64,000 nucleotides of DNA, from positions 372,001-436,000 of the forward strand of contig JBGAHD010000005.1 of the NCBI GenBank assembly GCA_044226395.1, read 5' to 3'. A program made the position numbers and the translations under genes. This document shows positions 17,577 to 25,530 of this stretch, one piece after another; the stretch's first letter is position 1; the number at the start of each line of letters is the position of its first letter. This DNA comes from JBGAHD01 sp044226395. Its GTDB lineage: Bacteria > Pseudomonadota > Gammaproteobacteria > Xanthomonadales > Ahniellaceae. Under the pieces are notes generated by a model that had not been told where the DNA came from, did no database searches, and worked only from the letters and a program-made list of their open reading frames with translations.

Positions 17577-18758
17577 TCAGAGGCGAAACGCCTGGTTGGC
17601 GTCGGCGCAGGCCAAGGGCGCGTCGCCGAGGCCACGCGCGAATACGAAGGTCTTGAAGCGTTCACCCATCTCACCCGGCAATGTCAGTCGTCGGACCTGT
17701 TGGATGAGTCTCGCGTGTTCGACGGCGTCGAGCGTGGCGGATTGGCTGAGAATTTCGGGCAATCCGCTGGCAATGAGAAATTGCGCCTGCGGCGCGTAGC
17801 AGGCGAGGTCGAATCCGAGCGAGGTGCCCGCCTCGGCCAACGCGGTCGCGTCGACGAAAGCGGTGATGTCGCACAGGCCCGGCCACAGCAGCGGATCGTC
17901 GTGACCGCGATGGCGGTAGTAGCACAGCAAGGTGCCTTGATGGCGTTGCGCGAGGTAGTGCTCGCGCCGCGGATAGGCGTAGTCATTGATCACGACCACA
18001 CCCTGTTCCAGCGTGCCGGCGATGGCTTGGAACCACGGCGCCAGCATCGGCGAAATTTCCGAGCGATAGGGCGAAGGCCAGGGACCGCCGGCCTCCAGCG
18101 CGCGCGTGACCAAGGCGTGATGCGCCTCGGGCAAGGGGCGCGCGGTCCACGCGAAGTTCACGGCGTCACCGGCAGCATCCGGCGCATGCGTGACACAGCA
18201 TTCCAGCCAGGCGTCGTCGCGACGCTCGAACACGATCACGGGCAGCGCGTCGGCGACTTCATTGGCGATCACCGCGCCGCGCCAGGGCGTGGTCGGTGGA
18301 CCGTCGAGCCACGTCACGCGATCGATCAGATGCGCGGCGCGTTGCTCCAGCGATTCGCGCTGACGCGCGCGCAGATCGGCGCTGACTTCGACGATGGCGT
18401 AACGCCGCGGCAATTGGCCCAGAGCTTCGAGCGCGAGCAAGAGATCCGCCGCGAGCACGCCCGAGCCGCCACCATGTTCGATCAGCTCGCCATTCGTGCT
18501 CGCCAGCACCGGCGCGAGCGTGCGCGCCAGGCAGCGCGCGAAGACATCGCCCAGTTCCGGCGCGGTGACGAAATCGCCCGCCGCGCCGAACTTCGCGCGA
18601 CCGGCGCTGTAATAGCCCAGCCCCGGCGCGTACAAGGCCAAGGCCATGTAGCGCGCGAAACTCATCGGACCGGTCGCGTCGATCTCGGCGGCGATCAAAT
18701 GCGCCAGACGCGCGCTGTGCGCGAGTTCTTCTCGACCGGGCTCGGGCAGACGGTGCAT
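17577..18758 (-). CDS. MidA/NDUFAF7-like SAM-dependent methyltransferase
   Basis: 393 residues from ATG 18758 (an ATG four codons earlier is equally usable). It has the COG1565 architecture: IAAEIDATGPMSFARYMALA, YYSAGRAKFGAAGDFVTAPE and GDVFARCLARTL, then the SAM-binding loop GELIEHGGGSGVLAADLLLA, and the acidic VIANEVADALPV. The mitochondrial relative NDUFAF7 methylates an arginine of complex I; the bacterial target is not known. The usual ELGAGSG loop reads EHGGGSG here, a mild change that keeps the glycines. It is divergent from the pteridine reductase, with a 38-base gap. Confidence 0.88.
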   Translation of the reverse strand: MHRLPEPGREELAHSARLAHLIAAEIDATGPMSFARYMALALYAPGLGYYSAGRAKFGAAGDFVTAPELGDVFARCLARTLAPVLASTNGELIEHGGGSGVLAADLLLALEALGQLPRRYAIVEVSADLRARQRESLEQRAAHLIDRVTWLDGPPTTPWRGAVIANEVADALPVIVFERRDDAWLECCVTHAPDAAGDAVNFAWTARPLPEAHHALVTRALEAGGPWPSPYRSEISPMLAPWFQAIAGTLEQGVVVINDYAYPRREHYLAQRHQGTLLCYYRHRGHDDPLLWPGLCDITAFVDATALAEAGTSLGFDLACYAPQAQFLIASGLPEILSQSATLDAVEHARLIQQVRRLTLPGEMGERFKTFVFARGLGDAPLACADANQAFRL

Positions 18759-18796
18759 GATGCCAATCACTGGAAATTGAACGCGGAGCTTAGCGC

Positions 18797-19540
18797 ATGC
18801 GCACCAACGAACGACCCGTGGTTCTGATCACCGGCGGCGCCCGCCGCGTCGGCCGCGTGATCGCGCGCACCCTGCATGGCGCGGGCTACGACTTGGCCCT
18901 GCACTATCGTGGCTCGGCCGAAGAGGCGCAGTCGCTGGCGGTCGAACTCGAAACGCGCCGCGAGAAATCCACCTTGCTGCTCGCCGGCGATCTGCTGGCC
19001 ACGGCCGAACTGCCCAAGCTCGTGCTGCGTCTGGTGCAGCACTTCGGTCGACTCGATGGCCTGGTCAACAATGCTTCGGCGTTCTACCCGACGGCGATCG
19101 GCGATGCGAGCGAACAGCAGTGGGACGAGTTGATGGGTTCCAATGCCAAGGCGCCGTTCTTTCTCGCGCAGGCCGCGGCGCCGCATCTGCGCGCGGCGCG
19201 CGGCGCCATCGTCAACCTGGTCGACATCTACGCCGAGCGCCCGCTCGCGCGCCATCCGATCTACTGCATGGCGAAAGCGGCGCTGGGCATGATGACGCAA
19301 GCGCTCGCGCTGGAACTCGGGCCCGAGGTGCGCGTCAACGGCGTCGCGCCCGGTGCGGTGCTGTGGCCCGATTCGGGCAAGGCCTATACCGAGCAGCAGA
19401 AACTCATCGTCAGCACGCCCCTCAAGCGCACGGGCACGCCGGAGGAAGTGGCCGCGGCCGTGTTGTTCCTGCTGCGCGACGCGACCTTCGTCAATGGCGA
19501 GATTCTGCGCGTCGATGGCGGGCGCGCGATCGCAATGTAA
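18797..19540 (+). CDS. folM: Pteridine reductase (FolM-like SDR)
   Basis: 247 residues, a classical short-chain reductase. TGGARRVGRVIARTL has the arginine-containing glycine loop typical of pteridine reductases that bind NADPH, followed by LVNNASAFYP. The active site has aspartate in IVNLVDIYAERP in place of serine, as in PTR1/FolM, with YCMAKAAL supplying Tyr and Lys. The C-terminal GEILRVDGGRAIA is standard. It should reduce dihydropterins or dihydrofolate to the tetrahydro forms. It lies 1 kb from folK and folB, which supports a folate role. Confidence 0.88.
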   Translation: MRTNERPVVLITGGARRVGRVIARTLHGAGYDLALHYRGSAEEAQSLAVELETRREKSTLLLAGDLLATAELPKLVLRLVQHFGRLDGLVNNASAFYPTAIGDASEQQWDELMGSNAKAPFFLAQAAAPHLRAARGAIVNLVDIYAERPLARHPIYCMAKAALGMMTQALALELGPEVRVNGVAPGAVLWPDSGKAYTEQQKLIVSTPLKRTGTPEEVAAAVLFLLRDATFVNGEILRVDGGRAIAM

Positions 19541-19566
19541 GGCGCGTTGCGAGCGCCCAAAAGCAA

Positions 19567-19591
19567 ACGGCGCGATCGAGGATCGCGCCGT
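19567..19591 (-). terminator. Intrinsic terminator for the DUF6159-like gene
   Basis: A perfect 11-base stem (ACGGCGCGATC against GATCGCGCCGT) with a 3-base loop is followed, reading the minus strand, by TTTGCTTTT. It lies 27 bases past the stop of the 19619-20464 gene. On the plus strand it follows the pteridine reductase, but without a T-run. Confidence 0.75.
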
Positions 19592-19618
19592 CGCCGAACT
19601 CAAACCTAGATCGAACGC

Positions 19619-20464
19619 TTACTTGGTTCGAAACGCCTGCTGCAGCAGATTCGAATCGAAGCCAGTGCTGTCCGAGTGGCCGGCCGCGAAACGATACAGG
19701 GCCGCCGAGTAGATGCCCGACAGCGCCGCCTGGACGAGCGCGATCAGCATCACGCACATCACGCCGATCACGCCGACCAGCACCATCAGCGCGATCGACT
19801 TGGTCATCGCCACCGCGACGAACAGCGCGCCGAACAGGATGATGGTCAGGAACTGCGCCAGTCCGAACACCACACCCACGCCGCCTTGACCGATCAGGTT
19901 TTCGCCCCAGGTGCGCTTGAGCAGCAGCGCACTTTCCTTGACCGCGTCGATCGGCCCGACGTCGCGCGCGACCAGCACCGGCACGGTGAGGAAGGTGATC
20001 ACGGTCCACGCCGCGCCCAGCAGGCCGACCACGATGCGGCCGATGAAGCCGGCGCGTTCTTCGATGGCGCGCAGGATCATGCCCACGGTCGCGGCGATCG
20101 CGGCATAGCCGAGAATCGTGCCGATCTTCGAGGTGGCGATGCGGATGCCATCGGACACGGTCGGATCGCCGCCTTCGAGCCGGATCATCGCCGCGCCGAC
20201 GAGCGCGGTGTTGAAGAAGAAGATCACGAAATACTGCGAGAAGTAGAACAAGAATCCGTAGACGAACATCCAGGGCGGCAGACCGTCCTGTGACTGTTCC
20301 ATCGCCTTGAGGTCCATGCCGAACAATGGCGCGATGAAGGTGATCGTCACCAGCACGGTCGCCAGCGCCGACACCGCCGGAAACACGAGAAGCTCCTTGT
20401 CCTGACGCAGGACCGAAGCGCTGGCCTTGATCAAGGCCCAGCTGCGCGCGAATTTTTCGAACAT
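19619..20464 (-). CDS. DUF6159-like polytopic membrane protein
   Basis: 281 residues from ATG 20464. The opening MFEKFARSWALIKASASVLR and then KELLVFPAVSALATVLV are typical of this family. About six membrane helices follow, including MFVYGFLFYFSQYFVIFFFN and IIGYAAIAATVG-like segments. The C-terminus reads GIYSAALYRFAAG. The function is unknown; relatives resemble glycerophosphoryl diester phosphodiesterase membrane domains. An intrinsic terminator follows, and the gene appears to be transcribed alone. Confidence 0.82.
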   Translation of the reverse strand: MFEKFARSWALIKASASVLRQDKELLVFPAVSALATVLVTITFIAPLFGMDLKAMEQSQDGLPPWMFVYGFLFYFSQYFVIFFFNTALVGAAMIRLEGGDPTVSDGIRIATSKIGTILGYAAIAATVGMILRAIEERAGFIGRIVVGLLGAAWTVITFLTVPVLVARDVGPIDAVKESALLLKRTWGENLIGQGGVGVVFGLAQFLTIILFGALFVAVAMTKSIALMVLVGVIGVMCVMLIALVQAALSGIYSAALYRFAAGHSDSTGFDSNLLQQAFRTK

Positions 20465-20540
20465 GGACTTACTCCCCAGGGTGATGACCCCGCGGAATGT
20501 AGCGCGATCGGCGCGCAATGCAATGGGTTTCGCGCGGCGC

Positions 20541-21038
20541 TCAGTCGGGCGCGGTCAGCGCGGCCGGCCGCAACTCGGCATCGCGCTCCGGATGGGCTCG
20601 CCACAGGTCGGCCAAGGAGCGACCGAGCATCGGATGAATCAGGTTCGGCGCGATGTCGACCATGGGCTTGAGCACGAAGGCGTGCTTGACCAATTCGCCG
20701 CGCGGCAGTTCGAGATTGCCCGGGCCGCGCATCACCTGGTCGTCGTAGAGCACGATGTCGATGTCGAGCGTGCGCGAGGAAAACCGCGGCACGTCGCGGC
20801 GTCGGCCGTGATGATCTTCCAGCGCGCGCAGCCAGTCGTTGAGCACGAGCACGGGCATGTCGGTATTCAAACCGACCGCGAGGTTGAGAAAATCCGGCCC
20901 TTCGAAGCCCACGGCCGGCGTGCGATACACCGGCGATTCGCTCAAGGCGCCGAAGCGCTCGCGCAATGCGGCGAGCGCCGCCGACAAGTGCTTCTCGGGC
21001 GCTTGATTCGAGCCCAGCGACAGATAGACGCGCGCCAC
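20541..21038 (-). CDS. folK: 2-amino-4-hydroxy-6-hydroxymethyldihydropteridine pyrophosphokinase
   Basis: 165 residues, starting at a GTG that overlaps the folB stop by one base. HPPK blocks are clear: ARVYLSLGSNQAPEKHLSAA, YRTPAVGFEGPDFLNLAVGL, LEDHHGRRRDVPRFSSRTLD and the metal-binding IDIVLYDDQ, then LPRGELVKHAFVLKPMVDIA. It transfers pyrophosphate from ATP to 6-hydroxymethyl-7,8-dihydropterin in folate synthesis. The minus-strand frame extends through folB, but only the GTG start gives the proper beginning. Confidence 0.95.
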   Translation of the reverse strand: MARVYLSLGSNQAPEKHLSAALAALRERFGALSESPVYRTPAVGFEGPDFLNLAVGLNTDMPVLVLNDWLRALEDHHGRRRDVPRFSSRTLDIDIVLYDDQVMRGPGNLELPRGELVKHAFVLKPMVDIAPNLIHPMLGRSLADLWRAHPERDAELRPAALTAPD

Positions 21039-21397
21039 TACGCCGGCCTGCGACCGCGCTCGATGATCACGCCGACCGCGCGCGAGCCCGTCACCGCGCC
21101 AAGCTTGGACAATTTCAGGCGCAGCCACGGCACCGGGAACTCGTTCATCACGATCTCGGCGCAGCGCTCGGCGAGCGTTTCGACCAATTCGAAGCGCGAT
21201 TCGGAGACGAAGGCGATCAACCGCTTCGACACGCGCTTGTAGTCGAGCGTGTCCTCGATGCGATCGCTGGCCGCGGGAATGGTGTTGTCGAACGCCATTT
21301 CCAGATCGAAGGCGACGGTCTGGCGGATCGCTTTTTCCCAATCGTAAATGCCGATCGTGGTTTCGATCCGCAGGTCCTCGATGAACACCACATCCAT
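21038..21397 (-). CDS. folB: Dihydroneopterin aldolase
   Basis: 119 residues, the normal length. MDVVFIEDLRIETTIGIYDW is the family start, with the active-site glutamate and tyrosine region; DTLDYKRVSKRLIAFVSESR and VETLAERCAEIVM follow. It converts 7,8-dihydroneopterin to 6-hydroxymethyl-dihydropterin, the substrate of the adjoining FolK. The C-terminal AVGVIIERGR is typical. It lies 16 bases after the tsaD stop on the same strand, so tsaD-folB-folK may share a transcript. Confidence 0.95.
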   Translation of the reverse strand: MDVVFIEDLRIETTIGIYDWEKAIRQTVAFDLEMAFDNTIPAASDRIEDTLDYKRVSKRLIAFVSESRFELVETLAERCAEIVMNEFPVPWLRLKLSKLGAVTGSRAVGVIIERGRRPA

Positions 21398-21413
21398 ACC
21401 GCGCGTTACTCCG

Positions 21414-22439
21414 TCAGGCCACTCGCTCGAGCGGCGGCAAAGTTTGCAGATCCCAGCGTGGCGCCACCGTGATGGCCTCGGGCGCGCGCAAGCCCGCGCG
21501 CAAACGCTGCGCGCCGGCGAAGGCGATCATGGCGCCATTGTCGGTGCAGAACGCCGGGCGCGGAAAGGCCACGCGAAAACCATCGGCGCGCGCGGCCTCG
21601 CCGAGCAAGCGACGCAATTCGCGATTGGCGCCCACGCCGCCGGCCACGACCAGGGTGCGCGCGCCGGTTGCCTGCAGCGCGCGACGACATTTGATCGTGA
21701 GTGTTTGCGTGATCGCTTGTTCGAAGGCCAGCGCGATGTCGGCCATCACGTTGGGCTCGTGCTTGTGCGCCTCGTAGGCCAGCAGCACTTGGGTCTTCAG
21801 TCCCGAGAAACTGAAATCGAGCCCCGGGCGATCGGTCATCGGCCGCGAGAACTTGAAGCGCCCCGCTTGCCCGCGCGTGGCGAGCTCGGCCAGCACCGGC
21901 CCGCCCGGATACGGCAGGCCCATGAGCTTGGCGGTCTTGTCGAAGGCTTCGCCGGCGGCGTCGTCGAGCGTGTCGCCCAGCAATTGGTAGCGACCGATGG
22001 CCTCGACCGCGAGCAACTGCGTGTGGCCGCCCGAGACCAGCAAGGCCACGAAGGGCGGCGCGGGCGGATCGGGTTCCATCAGGGGCGCCAACAGATGGCC
22101 TTCCATGTGGTGCACGTCGATCGCGGGGATGTTCAGCGCGAAGGCGAGCGCGCGCGCCACGCCGGCGCCGACCAGCAGCGCGCCAACGAGGCCCGGCCCG
22201 GCGGTGTAGGCCACGCCGTCGAGATCGCGCAGGCTCAAGCCCGATTCCGCGAGCGTCTGGCGGATCAGGGGCACGAGCTTGCGCACGTGGTCGCGCGAGG
22301 CCAGCTCGGGCACCACGCCGCCATAATCCTCGTGCAGGGCGATCTGGCTATACAGGGCGTGGGCGCGCAAACCGGCCTCGGTGTCGTACACCGCCACGCC
22401 GGTTTCGTCGCAAGAAGTTTCCAGTCCGAGCACTTTCAT
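21414..22439 (-). CDS. tsaD: tRNA threonylcarbamoyladenosine synthase subunit TsaD
   Basis: 341 residues. The start MKVLGLETSCDETGVAVYD and the iron-binding histidines in IDVHHMEGHLLAPLM are diagnostic of the Kae1/TsaD/YgjD family. ASKH-fold blocks follow: VSGGHTQLLAVEAIGRYQLL, DDAAGEAFDKTAKLMGLPYP, VVAGGVGANRELRRLL and FCTDNGAMIA. With TsaB, TsaC and TsaE it makes t6A37 on ANN-decoding tRNAs. It is divergent from rpsU, the arrangement common in gammaproteobacteria. Confidence 0.97.
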   Translation of the reverse strand: MKVLGLETSCDETGVAVYDTEAGLRAHALYSQIALHEDYGGVVPELASRDHVRKLVPLIRQTLAESGLSLRDLDGVAYTAGPGLVGALLVGAGVARALAFALNIPAIDVHHMEGHLLAPLMEPDPPAPPFVALLVSGGHTQLLAVEAIGRYQLLGDTLDDAAGEAFDKTAKLMGLPYPGGPVLAELATRGQAGRFKFSRPMTDRPGLDFSFSGLKTQVLLAYEAHKHEPNVMADIALAFEQAITQTLTIKCRRALQATGARTLVVAGGVGANRELRRLLGEAARADGFRVAFPRPAFCTDNGAMIAFAGAQRLRAGLRAPEAITVAPRWDLQTLPPLERVA

Positions 22440-22549
22440 CGGCCGGATTATGGGGCCAAATCCCTGTTGGACCAGACATTTGCGCGTCGATCGCGGGCCT
22501 GGCGCGGGGCCGGGTCGCGGCGCCGTCGGTCGGGGGCTGGGCGGGCGCC

Positions 22550-22578
22550 TTTCCTTTCAACCACTTGCCGGCTAGAAT
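22550..22578 (+). promoter_or_regulatory. Candidate sigma-70 promoter for rpsU
   Basis: TAGAAT at 22573-22578 lies 17 bases after TTTCCT (22550-22555), 46 bases before the rpsU start codon. The -10 is a good match, the -35 weak. The position in the divergent tsaD/rpsU gap is where the operon promoter is expected. Confidence 0.35.
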
Positions 22579-22624
22579 GCGCCCCCCTCCCGATACCGGG
22601 AAGATTGTTTTTAGCGGAGAACCC

Positions 22625-22840
22625 ATGCCCAGCGTGAAAGTTCGCGAGAACGAGCCGTTCGAGTTTGCCCTGCGTCGCTTCAAGCGCACCTGCGAAAAGG
22701 CCGGTGTTCTGGCCGAAACCCGCAAGCGCGAGTTCTACGAAAAGCCGACCCAGGAGCGCAAGCGCAAGGCCGCCGCGGCGGTCAAGCGTCATCTGCGCCG
22801 CGTCTCGCGCGACGTCACCAAGCGCCAGCGCATGTATTGA
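22625..22840 (+). CDS. rpsU: Small ribosomal subunit protein bS21
   Basis: 71 residues, the normal length, highly basic. MPSVKVRENEPFEFALRRFK and the tail RKAAAAVKRHLRRVSRDVTK, then RQRMY, are the conserved bS21 sequence of gammaproteobacteria. It helps 30S subunits recognise mRNA during initiation. GCGGAGA lies just upstream of ATG 22625. As in E. coli it heads the macromolecular synthesis operon, here with yqeY between it and dnaG. Confidence 0.97.
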   Translation: MPSVKVRENEPFEFALRRFKRTCEKAGVLAETRKREFYEKPTQERKRKAAAAVKRHLRRVSRDVTKRQRMY

Positions 22841-22904
22841 TTCGCCCGCGCGGCGCGCGGCGCCGCGTCGCGGACGAATCGCGTATCACGCTGATCCGCC
22901 CTTG

Positions 22905-22941
22905 GCCGGTGCTGCGCAAGCAGCGCCGGCTTTGTGCTTTT
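22905..22941 (+). terminator. Terminator or attenuator between rpsU and yqeY
   Basis: An 11-base stem (GCCGGTGCTGC against GCAGCGCCGGC, one G-U pair) with a GCAA tetraloop is followed by TTTGTGCTTTT. In E. coli a partial terminator after rpsU lets bS21 be made in large excess over primase. This hairpin is well placed for the same purpose. Confidence 0.75.
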
Positions 22942-22987
22942 CGCGATTTGGATTTTCGCCCCGATGTCCGGGGCCTGGAGTAGTGCC

Positions 22988-23440
22988 ATGAGTCTCAAGC
23001 AGCGCCTGACCGAAGACATGAAGACCGCGATGAAGGGCGGCGATCGCGCGCGCCTGGATGTGATCCGTCTGATCAACGCCGCGATCAAGCAGCGCGAAGT
23101 CGACGAACGCATCACGCTCGACGACACCCAGGTCCTGGCCGTGCTGGAAAAGATGCTCAAGCAGCGGCGCGACTCCGTGACCCAGTTCCAGGCCGGCAAC
23201 CGTCAGGACCTGGCCGACAAGGAGCTGGCCGAGATCGCCGTGATCGAGGGCTACCTGCCGCAAAAGCTGTCCGAGGACGAACTCGTCGCCCTGATCGCCA
23301 CCGCCGTGGCCGAGGCCGGCGCGACGGGCCCGAAGGACATGGGCAAGGTCGTGGGCCTGGTCAAGGCCAAGGCCGCCGGCCGCGCCGACATGGGCCGCGC
23401 CTCGGAATTGATCAAGGCCAAGCTCGCCGCTCTGGGCTGA
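22988..23440 (+). CDS. yqeY: GatB/YqeY domain-containing protein
   Basis: 150 residues from ATG 22988 (MSLKQRLTEDMKTAMKGGDR). Family blocks include RARLDVIRLINAAIKQREVD, KRRDSV-type FQAGNRQDLADKELAEIAV, then LPQKLSEDELVALI and GKVVGLVKAKAAGRADMGRA, matching the YqeY tail domain otherwise found on GatB. Free-standing YqeY proteins may bind tRNA, but their role is unsettled. The gene lies between rpsU and dnaG, a common placement in bacteria. Confidence 0.93.
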   Translation: MSLKQRLTEDMKTAMKGGDRARLDVIRLINAAIKQREVDERITLDDTQVLAVLEKMLKQRRDSVTQFQAGNRQDLADKELAEIAVIEGYLPQKLSEDELVALIATAVAEAGATGPKDMGKVVGLVKAKAAGRADMGRASELIKAKLAALG

Positions 23441-23513
23441 GTCTCGCGTTCCCACGCGTGACGCCGTGGCATGCTAACGGCGTCCCGCGTCGACGAGTCC
23501 CGACCCCACCGCC

Positions 23514-25274
23514 ATGGGCCGCATCCCCGACAGCTTCATCGATGAATTGCTGGCGCGGGTCGACATCGTCGAGCTGATCGAATCGCGCGTCCCGCTCAAG
23601 CGCGCGGGCCGCGAGTATCAAGCACGTTGTCCCTTCCACGACGAGCGCTCGCCGTCGTTCACCGTCAGCCCGACCAAGCAGTTCTATCACTGCTTCGGCT
23701 GCGGCGCGCACGGCACGGCGATCAAGTTCCTGATGGACTACGACCGCATGGAGTTTCTCGACGCGGTCGAGGAACTGGCGCAGCGCGCGGGCATGCAGAT
23801 TCCGCGCGACGCGGTGCCGCGCTCGACCGGCCCCAACGCGGCCGAGAGCGAAGACTTGTATGGCGCGCTCGAAGCGGCCAATCGCTACTTTCAACGCGAA
23901 CTCCCGCGCAGCGACAAGGCGCGCGAGTATTTGGCGCGTCGTGGCTTGGACGAGGCCAACATCAAGCGCTTTGGCATTGGCTACGCGCCCGATGCGTGGG
24001 ATGGGCTCAAGTCCGCGCTCGGCACCGACGAGCGTCGTCTGCGCGTGCTCGACAAGGTCGGGCTGCTGTCCAAGAGCGATCAGGGCAAGGTCTACGACAA
24101 GTTTCGCGATCGGGTGATGTTTCCGATCCGCGATCGCCGCGGCCGCGTGATCGCCTTCGGCGGTCGCGTGCTCGACAAGGACGATGGTCCGAAATACCTC
24201 AACTCGCCGGAAACGCCCTTGTTTCACAAGGGGCGTGAGTTGTTCGCGCTGTTCGAGGCGCGTCAGGCCAACAGCAAGCTCGCGCGCCTGATCGTGGTCG
24301 AAGGCTATATGGACGTGATCAGCCTGTTCCAGTTCGGCGTCACCCAAGCGGTGGCGACGCTGGGCACGGCCACGACCAAGGATCACGCGGAACTGCTGTT
24401 TCGCAATTCCGCCGATGTCTATTTTTGTTTTGATGGCGATCGCGCCGGTCGCGCGGCCGCGTGGCGCGCGGCCGAGTCGGTGTTGCCGCGCATGCGCGAT
24501 GGTCGTCAGGCGTTCTTTTTGTTTTTGCCCGATGGCGAAGACCCGGACACCCTGGTGCGACAGGAAGGCCTCGACGGTTTCGAGCAGCGCCTGCGCGAAG
24601 CCATGCCGCTGTCGACGTTCTTCTTCAACGAACTCGGCAAGGACGTGAACCTCGCTGGTCTCGAAGGGAAGGCACGCCTGGCCGAGCGCGCGCGACCGTT
24701 GTTGAACGTCATCCCCGATGGCGCGTTCCGCGATCTGATGTTCGCGCGCTTGACCGAACTCACGGGCGTGCGCGCCGGCGCCAACCCGAACGACGCGACG
24801 AACACGCCCACGCCCACCGCGCCACCGCCGCGACGCGCGTCGCCGCAATCGCCCAGCACGCCCAAGCGCAGCCTCGTGCGCACGGCCATCGCGCTGCTGT
24901 TGCAGCAACCGAGCCTGGTCAAGTCGATGGAGCCGCCGTACATGTTTTCGGCGCTGCGTCAGCCGGGCATTCCCTTGCTGATGGAACTGATCGCGCTGTG
25001 CCGCGCGCGCCCCGACATCAGCATGGGCGGCGTGCTCGAGCATTTTCAGGGTCGCGAGGAACACCCCGCGCTGTCCAAGCTCGCATTGATGAACTTCCCG
25101 GTGCCGCCGGAGCACTGGACCGCGGAGTTTCTCGACGCCTTGGCGCAGCTCAATCGGCAGACCGTGCAGCAACGCCTCGAAGAACTCATCGCGCGGCAAG
25201 CCGAAGGGCAGTTGAGCGAGGCCGAGAAGGTCGAGCTGCGCGAGTGCCTGGTCAACAGCAAGAGCAAGCGCTAG
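23514..25274 (+). CDS. dnaG: DNA primase
   Basis: 586 residues. The N-terminal CHC2 zinc finger is complete (ARCPFHDERSPSFTVSPTKQ, then YHCFGCGAHGTAI). The RNA polymerase core contains FGIGYAPDAWDGLKSAL and RVIAFGGRVLDKDDGPKYLN. The Toprim domain carries LIVVEGYMDVISLFQFG and YFCFDGDRAGRAAAWRA. From about residue 430 a Pro/Thr/Arg linker leads to a helicase-binding C-terminal domain, IALLLQQPSLVKSME onward. It makes RNA primers for replication. rpoD, which often follows dnaG, does not follow here. Confidence 0.96.
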   Translation: MGRIPDSFIDELLARVDIVELIESRVPLKRAGREYQARCPFHDERSPSFTVSPTKQFYHCFGCGAHGTAIKFLMDYDRMEFLDAVEELAQRAGMQIPRDAVPRSTGPNAAESEDLYGALEAANRYFQRELPRSDKAREYLARRGLDEANIKRFGIGYAPDAWDGLKSALGTDERRLRVLDKVGLLSKSDQGKVYDKFRDRVMFPIRDRRGRVIAFGGRVLDKDDGPKYLNSPETPLFHKGRELFALFEARQANSKLARLIVVEGYMDVISLFQFGVTQAVATLGTATTKDHAELLFRNSADVYFCFDGDRAGRAAAWRAAESVLPRMRDGRQAFFLFLPDGEDPDTLVRQEGLDGFEQRLREAMPLSTFFFNELGKDVNLAGLEGKARLAERARPLLNVIPDGAFRDLMFARLTELTGVRAGANPNDATNTPTPTAPPPRRASPQSPSTPKRSLVRTAIALLLQQPSLVKSMEPPYMFSALRQPGIPLLMELIALCRARPDISMGGVLEHFQGREEHPALSKLALMNFPVPPEHWTAEFLDALAQLNRQTVQQRLEELIARQAEGQLSEAEKVELRECLVNSKSKR

Positions 25275-25530
25275 ACCGCTCGACCGCCACGCCGCGTCGC
25301 GACACCGGCCAGGGCTCGGTGACTTCGATCGCGTGACAATGCCCGTTCGGCGTTCGCTGAAGCGCGTCGACGACGTTCCTTGTCGTGTTCCGCGCGTTCC
25401 GGCGTAGGCGCGGAACCCGGCCGTCGCGCTATCGGGCGCGCGTGTGCGGTCGGGCGTCGATGAGCGTATCCTCGCGCTCGCGACGCGGCGCCATGCTTTC
25501 GATCCTTGAATCCCCAAGGCGAGGTCACCG

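Noticed and set aside
17577..18758. Altered SAM loop (EHGGGSG) of the MidA-like protein as a sign of inactivity
   Set aside because: The glycines that shape the loop and the acidic NEVADA region remain, so activity is likely kept.
23412..25517. 701-residue minus-strand frame opposite dnaG
   Set aside because: Antisense of an intact primase; no domain and shadow-type composition.
25275..25530. Search for rpoD after dnaG
   Set aside because: No sigma factor frame is present; the next gene is the secreted beta-helix protein. rpoD is probably elsewhere, so nothing is claimed as lost.
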